Positions 45,668 to 52,440 of a stretch of DNA of 64,000 nt are shown piece by piece; position 1 is the stretch's first letter, and every line of letters begins with the position of its first letter. Source of the stretch: Emydura subglobosa. Taxonomy: Eukaryota; Chordata; Testudines; Chelidae. The notes below the pieces were generated by a model. It saw only the letters and a list, made by a program, of their open reading frames with translations, ran no database searches and was not told the DNA's origin. The stretch is taken from positions 52,842,838 through 52,906,837 of the forward strand of contig ML679958.1 of assembly GCA_007922225.1 (NCBI GenBank), given 5' to 3'. Both the position numbers and the translations under genes were made by a program.

Positions 45668-45930
45668 TTAGAGGACCCCCACAAAGTCTGTCCAGTCCCG
45701 GCCTAGGATCACGGGGTACAGGAGGCGAGGTGCCAGCCTTACTGGTAGCACCCGGGTGACCTGTCCTATGGTTAAGGGGACGAACAGGGTGGGATAAAAT
45801 TTCAGATCCCCGTGGATGCAACGGAGGCCAACCTGTCCGAGGACCTTCCCGTTCTCGGGACCAGCCCTCACAGAATGAGGGTCTGGCCACACCCGGAGTC
45901 TACCAGGGCCTACAAATGCCATCCAGCTAT
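45668..45930 (-). pseudogene. Aspartic protease (decayed)
   Basis: The active-site triad appears as ALVDSGCGQTLIL, with DSG at 45,900-45,892, followed by a stop. In a second frame comes VGLRCIHGDLKFYPT, the flap region, and APRLLYPVILGRDW, the typical C-terminal retropepsin block. The two parts need different frames, so a frameshift divides the domain. It would have cut the Gag-Pol polyprotein. It precedes the integrase in element direction. Confidence 0.8.
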
Positions 45931-45989
45931 GCCGACTGTGATTGTTGCTTTGGGGGCGGTCGGGCCCCGCGCACACCTCTCCCCGGCAT

Positions 45990-46948
45990 AGACCATGCTG
46001 TAGGTGCAGTCCACGGCTGGTCACTGGCGTCACAGATGTCCCATCTAGCCATATGCAAAACATGGGCCCAGGCTTCCGGAGGCCTCCCAGGGTCTGTCTT
46101 TCGGGTCCGCGCTTGGCATCCCCAAGCCTCCGGGGGGGTTCAAGGGTGGCCCAGGTTTGTGGTCGGCTGCGGCCTGGCTCCTGGCTCCAACAGGACTGGA
46201 TAGTCCGCACGGGCTCGTCCACCCGGGTGCAGGCACTGTGGGCACGGAGGGCCTCTCTGCCGCCAAAAAGTCCTCCATCAGGCATACTACCCCAGTTAAG
46301 GTGGTGGGCCAGGTCGTCCCCTGGGCAGGCAGGATATGTAAAAACTGTTCCAGCATGACTTGCTCTGCCACAGCGGGCATGGCATGCTGTTCTGGCTGGA
46401 GTCAGCGCCAGCAGGCTCTTGAAGCTCTTGGGCTACAGCCCGAGGATGGGCCCCAGGGGGATATGTTTTCTCCCTGAACCGGCACCGGAAAGCTTCGGGG
46501 TTTATGTCCAGGGCATCCAGTATTGCGGCCTTCACAGTCTGTTATTCCTGTGCCTCATCATCGGCCAGGGCCCGGTAGGCCGCCTGGGGAGCCCCCGTCA
46601 GAGAGGGGGCCAAGAGGACAGCCCACTGCTCAGGTGCCCAACCCGCAACGGTGGCCACATGCTCAAACATGATCAGAAAGGCCTCCAGATTGTCATCGGG
46701 CCCCAACTTTGTGAGGCGTAGCTGTGGCCCTGGGGTTCCTCCAGGCCTGCTGGTCTAGGTAGCAGGGCATCCAGCTGCTGTACATACTGTCTTTGCAGCT
46801 CCTCCTGCTGGGCCCCCAGGTCCCCGATTAATTGCTGTTGCTGGGTGCCCAAAGTCTGTAGCAACTGTTGCTGCTGCTGCAGGTGGGCCGCTTACTGCTG
46901 CTGCTGCTGGTGGTCAGCCTACCATTTCATAAATTTATCAAAGTTCAT
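45990..46948 (-). pseudogene. Gag with SCAN-like capsid segment (decayed)
   Basis: The first ATG (46,948) lies 85 bases inside the 5' LTR. The tenth codon is a stop (MKW then TAG). A Gln-rich coiled-coil-like part follows (46,915-46,750; LLQTLGTQQQQLIGDLGAQQ). The segment at 46,500-46,290 resembles the SCAN domain: PEAFRCRFREKTYPPGAHPR, AVAQEL in one frame and AEQVMLEQFLHILPAQ in another, separated by a frameshift. A nucleocapsid-type Cys/His segment around 46,060-45,960 is poorly preserved. Gag would form the particle. SCAN-like capsids are known from Gmr1-like elements. Confidence 0.75.
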
Positions 46949-47014
46949 CGTCGGACCAGTCCCAGGCGTCCGAACATTGATGGATCATCAGAGCTGGCAG
47001 TCCCCCTTTCGACA

Positions 47015-47031
47015 GGGGGGATTCTCCACCA
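47015..47031 (-). other. Primer binding site candidate
   Basis: Two bases inside the 5' LTR end, the element strand reads TGGTGGAGAATCCCCCC. The TGG start and place fit a tRNA primer site. The first eight bases would pair with a tRNA ending TCCACCA, as tRNA-Ala does, but later bases do not clearly fit. The primer is unassigned. Confidence 0.5.
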
Positions 47032-47316
47032 CATGTAAGCCGGTGGCACCATCTGGCCGGGGTGTCGTGACACTTCCTCGGACCCAGGCTCCAAGGAAGG
47101 TCATAGCGTCTCCCTTTAGGGGGAATAATCAGTGCCCATTCACAAGTCTTTAGCCCCGGACCCCAGTGGGGCAGGCTGACAAGCAATCTGGTGCCCCCGG
47201 CCCTCAGGCAGGGCAGAGCAGGCAAGCAGTCTATTGTCCCTGGCCCTCAGGCAGTGCAGGGCAGATAAGCAGATTGCAGTTCCTAGCCCGCAATCTGGGC
47301 AGGGCTGATTGGACAG

Positions 47317-47875
47317 TCAGCAGCCCTCGGCCTTCCCACAGGCGGGGCTTGTACAATAGTCTGAGGGCCCCAGCCTTGCAGGCAGGTGGGGCCAGTAGAG
47401 CTCAGGATCCTCTGTCAGCAGCCACAGAGGATAGCACTCCCTCCCGGGGTGGTTAGGGAAGGGGGAAGGGGGACACAGGCCCACCTGTCTCCACTCCGTC
47501 CCAGCCCAGGGCCCTATCAGTGGCAAAGCAGTTTGCCACTGATTCAGCGGGGCTCCAGCCACAACACGCTTCCTTAGCTCCCGGGGTCCCCCGGTGTCAG
47601 ACATCTCCTCCAGGTCAGGGCTGGCCTCAGGGGATATTTCCCACCCAGGAGTCTTGGGTGGGTCATTCCAGCTACCAGGGCTCAGTGGCCTTTTCCAATC
47701 ACTAGGGCCCGGTCTAATCACTAGGGCCCAATGGCCCTACCCAGTCACTTGGGCCCGGCAATCAAGGCAGGTTTTGGACTCTCCTCTTGGTGGGGCGGTT
47801 GCTCTAAACAGCTGCTTGGTCGGGGTCGGGGTTGGGGTCAGGACTAGGACTAGGCCGCGGCCTCCGGGAAGACAT
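47317..47875 (-). pseudogene. LTR-encoded sense frame, 5' LTR copy
   Basis: From 47,875 it reads MSSRRPRPSPSP and is interrupted by stops. From 47,721 an open frame continues: GPSDWKRPLSPGSWNDPPKT, then acidic SPDLEEM. It matches the frames in the 42.3 kb and 49.6 kb LTRs in start context and in the GPSDW and PGSW units. The function is unknown, and conservation across copies may partly reflect short tandem repeats. Confidence 0.35.
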
Positions 47876-47923
47876 GTCTGTCTCCAGCAGCAACTTCCCC
47901 CTTACTGAGCTGCTAGGCTGGCC

Positions 47924-47930
47924 TTTTATG
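47924..47930 (-). promoter_or_regulatory. TATA box of the 5' LTR
   Basis: CATAAAAGGCC on the minus strand, 134 bp from the LTR start and 49 bp before the sense ATG. This would have driven the full-length transcript. Confidence 0.6.
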
Positions 47931-48064
47931 CTTCCCCTTCCTGGTTTGGCTCCGCCCCTCTGTTGCTAGGCAGTTTGGCCTATAGGTCCCTTTTCTGCCC
48001 AGAAGGGGAGTCTCGACCCTTCCTCGGGCCCAGGATCTGAGGAAGGCCACAGCGCCTTTCTACA

Positions 48065-48069
48065 GTCAG
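48065..48069. repeat. Target site duplication, right (GTCAG)
   Basis: Exact copy of 41,407-41,411. Confidence 0.9.
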
Positions 48070-49057
48070 ACTATAACACCCTTAGTTACACCGAGTAGTG
48101 CTTTACTTCATGAGTCATCTCATCAATTGGAATAGGATGACTCAGCATGTAAGGTACTATTCAACTTGAGAAAGAGTATCACCATCCAGTCCTACAGCAG
48201 CAATAGGGCACCTAAGTATCAGATTCTGAATTGCCTATTCATGTTAAGTAGTACCCTGCTCTTCAAGTAGTTTTGTTCAAAGAAGGAGGATTGCTTGTGG
48301 AATAAGCTATTCAAATGACAGTAAAGACTATCAGAATCTGCCCCTCAAATAGGATTTAAATACTCTTAATTAACAACAGTGACAACAGTAATAATTAATA
48401 TATTTAATAAGATGCAATTATGATTTCATAATTTAAAAAAATCAACCAAAGAAAAGAAAAAAGAAAGTACATAAAACTTGTCCTAGAATCAATGAATTAT
48501 GGAAACAGAAAGGAACAAAATAAATAAATAAAGCAGACAGCATTCCATTGCAGACAGGAATAGAAGAAACCCTAGTAATCCCAAAGGGAAGAGGAAGGAA
48601 AGCCTCTTTCTCCATCCAACATGCCCTTGCAGTGGCTCATGACTTAGGCCTTCCCTTATCTTACTAAGAAAAACTGATAATAACGCAGCACGTTTGAGAG
48701 TGGAGGACCTGCGGAGATGCTACTGAATATAAAATGAAGCTTTTTAAATGCTTGTGGTTCAGCAGCTGATCAAATCTAACTTCTCCACAGTAATGTATAT
48801 TCTTATTTAATCTCCTTTTTTCTTTTTGAAAAGGTAGACTTTGTGAGGCATCCCTTTTAAACAAGAAACAAGTTAAGTTAGAGTCTTCTGGTATGAGACA
48901 GCTTCCTCTTTTGGCTCCCAGTATCCTTTCATCATCTATTACTAAAATGGGAAGATGCTACAGCCAAGGTAAAGGTTGGAGAGCCATAATAAAATGATTT
49001 ATCTGAGGTTGTTCTTGATCTGTTTCACTAAGGTTATTTTCTGAGTTTAAATCTCCT
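48070..49057. other. Non-coding block
   Basis: AT-rich; no gene or clear repeat recognised. A-rich patches occur at 48,430-48,470. Confidence 0.5.
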
Positions 49058-49141
49058 GAAACACAATGTCACAAAAAAGACAGAACCATATAACTATGAT
49101 TGAATGCCTTTTTTGTGACATTGTCTGTTTCAACCTTTACC
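49058..49141. repeat. 84-bp hairpin element
   Basis: GAAACACAATGTCACAAAAA, AG at the left is mirrored by CTTTTTTGTGACATTGTCTG, TTTC at the right, with only a small bulge. The central 35 bp are unpaired. It is a tiny inverted-repeat unit, possibly the fused ends of a DNA transposon. Confidence 0.6.
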
Positions 49142-49189
49142 TGATGTTGGTAGCACATATTCAAATCTACATTGCCCTGATTAGGCAAG

Positions 49190-49413
49190 ACTGGTCAAGC
49201 AAGTCTTAAACAAAGGAATGTGTGTTTATCTCAATTTACATATAAGTAGTAAATAAGGTCCTTAAGACAGCAAAAGGGAGACAAGATAAATCTCCATTAT
49301 GGCAAACAAAAGCATGAAACCTCTTTCACAATGAGAACCCATGTCTCCTTCCTTGCAGCTGGAAGGAGCTTTATCTAGAAGTAACCATCAGGAAAATGCA
49401 AAGGGTGACTGAA
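49190..49413. repeat. Unclassified interspersed repeat, copy 2, left part
   Basis: AAACAAAGGAATGTGTGTTT, ATCTCAATTTACATATAAGT, AGTAAATAAGG matches 1,627-1,675. It is interrupted by the LTR at 49,414 and may continue at 50,879-51,010. Confidence 0.55.
49409..49413. repeat. Target site duplication, left (CTGAA)
   Basis: CTGAA is repeated at 50,879-50,883 directly after the LTR. Confidence 0.85.
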
Positions 49414-49547
49414 TGTAACAAGGCGCTGTGGCCTTCCTCAGAGCCTGGGCCCGAGGAAGGGTCGTGACGCCACTGTTGGACAGAACCAGGACATACAGGC
49501 CAAACCACCAGAAAGCAGAAGGGTGGAGCCAGAGCAGGGAAGGGAGG

Positions 49548-49554
49548 TATAAAA
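49548..49554 (+). promoter_or_regulatory. TATA box of the plus-strand solo LTR
   Basis: GGTATAAAAAAAC, 134 bp from the LTR start, 55 bp before the ATG of the sense frame. Confidence 0.65.
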
Positions 49555-49602
49555 AAACCGATCCAGCAGCTCAGTGGGGGGAAGCTGCTGCCAGAGGCAG
49601 AC

Positions 49603-50091
49603 ATGTCTCCCCAGAGGCTGCGGTCCAGTCCTGACCCAGGCCCTGTGGCTCTTTGGAACAACCACCCCGCTGACCGGAGCCTCCAAAGCTTGCCTAGATT
49701 GCCAGGCTTGAGTGACTGGAAAGGGCTGCCAGGCCCAAGTGACTGGGGAGAGCCGCCGAGCCCAAGGGCCTGGAGAGGGCCACTGGACCCTAGTAGCTGG
49801 GAGCAGCTACCTGAGCCCGCTGGCTGCGAGAAACCCCTGGGGCCGGCCCTGACCTGGAGGAGCTGCCTGCCGTGGGGGACACATAGGACCAGACTGAACC
49901 TCGTGTACCGGAGGAACCCCTGGGACCCTGGGACCTGGAGGAGCTGCCCTCCATGGATAACCCAGAGTAGTTTCCGGACCTGCCTCTGGTCAATGGTGAG
50001 GGACTCACTGGATGCCCACTCACTGTCTACCCCAGCGACTCTGAGGGAGACGATTGGAGGCAGGTACCTGGGAATTGGTGGGAGGAAATAG
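49603..50091 (+). CDS. LTR-encoded sense frame, best-preserved copy (unknown)
   Basis: An open 162-codon frame starts MSPQRLRSSPDPGP about 55 nt after the TATA box, so near the 5' end of the expected transcript. It has spaced LSDWKG, PSDWGE, AWRGPLDPSSWEQL units, rich in Pro and Trp, then TWRSC twice. Comparable starts (MSSQRPRP, MSSRRPRP) and GPSDW units occur in the LTRs at 42.5 and 47.9 kb; in the 30 kb LTR the start codon is lost and a stop follows. I recognise no family. It may be an LTR accessory frame, an upstream ORF, or a product of short tandem repeats. Confidence 0.35.
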   Translation: MSPQRLRSSPDPGPVALWNNHPADRSLQSLPRLPGLSDWKGLPGPSDWGEPPSPRAWRGPLDPSSWEQLPEPAGCEKPLGPALTWRSCLPWGTHRTRLNLVYRRNPWDPGTWRSCPPWITQSSFRTCLWSMVRDSLDAHSLSTPATLRETIGGRYLGIGGRK

Positions 50092-50299
50092 TCCAGGGAC
50101 AGCCGACTAAAGAGTCGCTGAGTGTGGCTAAACCAGTCAGAGTGTTGCGGCTGGATCCCCACGGACTCAGTGGCAAAACACTTTACCACTGATAGGGCCC
50201 TGGGCTGGAGTTGGGTCGGCCTGTGTCCCCCTCCCCTCTTCCCTAACCACCCCGGGAGTGCTTGGCTTCCTCTGCACTGCAGGCCAGAGGTCACCGAGC

Positions 50300-50740
50300 T
50301 TTGCCAGCCCCACCTGACTGTAAGGCCGGGGGCTATAGACCACTTTACGTGCCCCGCCCGCTTGAGGGTCGGGGGCTATTGATTGTCTCCCCAGCCCTGT
50401 CCAGCCTGAGGGCCGGGGGTTGTAACCTGCTAACCTGCCCTGCTTAGTTGGGGCCCGGGGGCAACGGACTGCTTGTCAACCCTGCCCAGTGTGAGGGCTG
50501 GGGTCTGTAAACTGTGTACCTTGCCTTCCCACCTGAGGGTCGAGTGCAATAGACTGCTTACCAACCCCACCCTGTTTGCGAGCCAGGGGCTAAAGACTAC
50601 TTTGCCTGCCCCACCCTGCCTGAGGGCCAAGGGCAATAGACTGCTTGCCCACCCTGCCTGTTGGAAGGCAGGGGTCGTGGACATCTTACCAGTCCTGCCC
50701 TACGTGATGGCCAGGGGACTACAGACTGCCAGGGAAGCCC
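50300..50740 (+). repeat. 43-bp tandem repeat array in the LTR
   Basis: About ten degenerate units of the type GAGGGCCGGGGGCTATAGAC, TGCTTGCCTGCCC. The same unit is present about five or six times in the LTRs at 41.5 and 47.2 kb and about twice in the 30 kb LTR. Confidence 0.75.
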
Positions 50741-50878
50741 ACCCCACCCAGGAGCCAGGGCTACAGACTCATAAGCCAGGAGCTTATTCCCTGAGACAAA
50801 GGTGCTGTGGCCTTCCTCAGAGCCTGCGCCCGAGGAAGGGTCGTGACGCCTCCGACTGGACCATGCCACCAGTCTACA

Positions 50879-50883
50879 CTGAA
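50879..50883. repeat. Target site duplication, right (CTGAA)
   Basis: Exact copy of 49,409-49,413. Confidence 0.85.
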
Positions 50884-51010
50884 CTATAAAAATGAGGGGC
50901 AAAAACACCCCAAGTTATCTCTCCCTATCCATCTCTCTTTTCCACTTAAGAAGACAAAAGAAGCAGCCTATGGACTTTGGGAGGAGATCCTGATCTGAAA
51001 TTTGTTAATA
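50884..51010 (+). repeat. Interspersed repeat, copy 2, right part
   Basis: Follows the right target duplication with CTATAAAAATGAGGGGCAAA, then GGACTTTGGGAGGAGATCCT. The TATA-like start and the place, directly continuing the repeat cut by the LTR, suggest the older repeat contains a promoter. The link to 49,190-49,413 is inferred. Confidence 0.35.
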
Positions 51011-52019
51011 AAAACATGTGGTAATAATTTCATTTGAACCAAGTTTATTATGTTTAGAAAGCATTTTATCTTTATTTCTCTTGCAACCGTTTCTGACTTT
51101 AATGCCTTATATTTGTATGCACTTAAAATCTCTGTTTGTAGTACAATAACCTAAATAAAAATCTCTAATAAGGCTCTTTTTGAAGGAGATAGTCTTGAAA
51201 ATCCCAAATCCCCTTCTTTTGACCTTTTTTCCAATCTTCCTATTTCAGGGAATTACATTCATCTTCATCGTTTTGAATATTAAAACAAGGGTAATTGAAG
51301 TCAAATCTGTGTTTAATTATGTGTGTAATTTACTAATATTTAGATATGTTTAACCTCATGCTGTCTCTCTGGCTTGTTTTATGAAGTTGAATGCACAGTT
51401 GAACAGAGGTGATTTGTGTTGGTTGTAAACTATATTTTAAATGGTACATTAAACCATGGCACCACAGTGACAATGATTACAAGAACATGTGTTATACATC
51501 AAAGATTATGGCAGGTAGCCATGAAACTTGATTTCAGTTACTTCAGTGCTAACCTTTTGAGAGTCTGAGGTGCTTTTGTTGTGTTTTGCTCTCCAACCCA
51601 TGGATTCTGGTCTCCCCTCTTCAAATTCACATTTTGCTTAATTTTGACTGCTAGCCTGAGATTTTTCAGTGTCAGAGACAAGAACATCAGACTCTGAGAT
51701 TCCCTCTAGGAAGCTATGAGACGTAGAGTGCCCTCAGTCAGCTCCTATTGAAGAGAAGAGCTCAGCAGTTTACAAACTAGGCCTTACGATAGACTGGAAT
51801 AAGTCACCATGGCAATATATAGCATGAAACCACAACCAATGTGAGTATGATTTTGCAGTCAGTTCCCTTTTATTTAGTGAAGAGACTGTCCATCTCCTGA
51901 ATTCCCTTCTTCTCTCTAATAATAACAAAGCAGTGGTATGCTAGCTGGAAAACCTGGCCTCAGTACTATGTATACATAGATCAACATCAAAATTGTTGGC
52001 CAAGGTTTATAAAAAAAGA
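51011..52019. other. Non-coding block
   Basis: No gene or clear repeat supported. Confidence 0.5.
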
Positions 52020-52440
52020 AGCCTAAAGTTAGACTCGTAAATCTATATTCAGGCACTTGCCTGAATTTCAAGGGTACTGTACAACTCATACCTTTTTTAT
52101 CTCAGGAGGAAAGCACAAGAAGGGAAAGGAAACCATTTGTGTTATGGGGCCCAAAGCCATGCTCCTCCCATTCCACTGATCCCAAATCCCATAGAAGCCA
52201 ATGGAACTTTGATGTCAGTGTGCATTGTACGATCAGTCCCACAATAGAAAGAAAAACACAACAAACAGACAAAAAACAAACAAAATGCTGGAGCGATGAA
52301 AATAATAAATAAGAACTTAAAAACTGTCAACAAAATTGCATGCACCTTGACACATTTACCTTCTTTTATCATATACAAGATTTTCCAAAATCAAGAGCCT
52401 AAAGACAGGTTCCTAAATCCATACTTAGACACATGCTGAG
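52020..52440. repeat. Possible element with ~40-bp direct repeats
   Basis: AGCCTAAAGTTAGACTCGTA, AATCTATATTCAGGCACTTG at 52,021 recurs as AGCCTAAAGACAGGTTCCTA, AATCCATACTTAGACACATG at 52,399. About 340 bp lie between, including a short palindromic unit (CCCATAGAAGCCAATGG). This could be one composite dispersed element or two copies of a short repeat. Confidence 0.4.

Larger units (their letters stand above)
41412..48064 (-). mobile_element. Gmr1-like Gypsy/Ty3 LTR retrotransposon, full-length but decayed
   Basis: About 6.65 kb, including a 10-base gap. On the minus strand the order is 5' LTR (47,034-48,064), primer-site candidate, gag with a SCAN-like segment, protease, integrase, reverse transcriptase, RNase H, polypurine tract, 3' LTR (41,412-42,734). 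The reverse transcriptase and the GPY/F-type integrase tail are Gypsy-like, yet integrase lies upstream of RT. That is known from Gmr1-like elements and otherwise from Copia elements. No envelope gene is seen: RNase H runs to within about 10 bases of the 3' LTR. Every coding block has stops or frameshifts, the first at codon 10 of gag. The GTCAG duplication proves one integration event. The LTRs differ by roughly one base in eight to nine over their first 200 bp by eye, so the insertion is old. Confidence 0.9.
47034..48064 (-). repeat. 5' LTR of the Gmr1-like element
   Basis: 1,031 bp, TGTAGAAAGGCGCTGTGGCC to GGCTTACA in element direction. It has the TATA-like CATAAAAGG, the sense start ATG at 47,875, about six 43-bp tandem units (47,168-47,400) and the block near both ends. 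It keeps CAGTGGCAAAGCAGTTTGCC, which the 3' LTR lacks and the 30 kb LTR has, but lacks about 200 bp that the 3' LTR holds. Confidence 0.9.
49414..50878 (+). mobile_element. Solo LTR of the Gmr1-like Gypsy family, plus strand
   Basis: 1,465 bp from TGTAACAAGGCGCTGTGGCC to CCAGTCTACA, with a perfect 5-bp duplication. Shared marks with the other LTRs are the TATA box (49,548-49,554), GCAGACATGTCTCCCCAGAG at the sense start, CAAAACACTTTACCACTGAT, and the CCTCAGAGCCTG...GAGGAAGGGTCGTGACGCC block, which occurs near both ends (49,433-49,472 and 50,814-50,853). About ten 43-bp tandem units at 50,300-50,740 make it the longest LTR. The internal region is lost. The 307-aa minus-strand frame is antisense and is best explained by composition. 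Confidence 0.88.

Noticed and set aside
41412..48064. Endogenous retrovirus with envelope gene
   Set aside because: No reading frame for an envelope exists between RNase H and the 3' LTR; domain order and motifs are Gmr1-like Gypsy.
49371..50294. 307-aa minus-strand ORF as a host or viral gene
   Set aside because: Antisense to a solo LTR and made of its internal repeats; no known domain.
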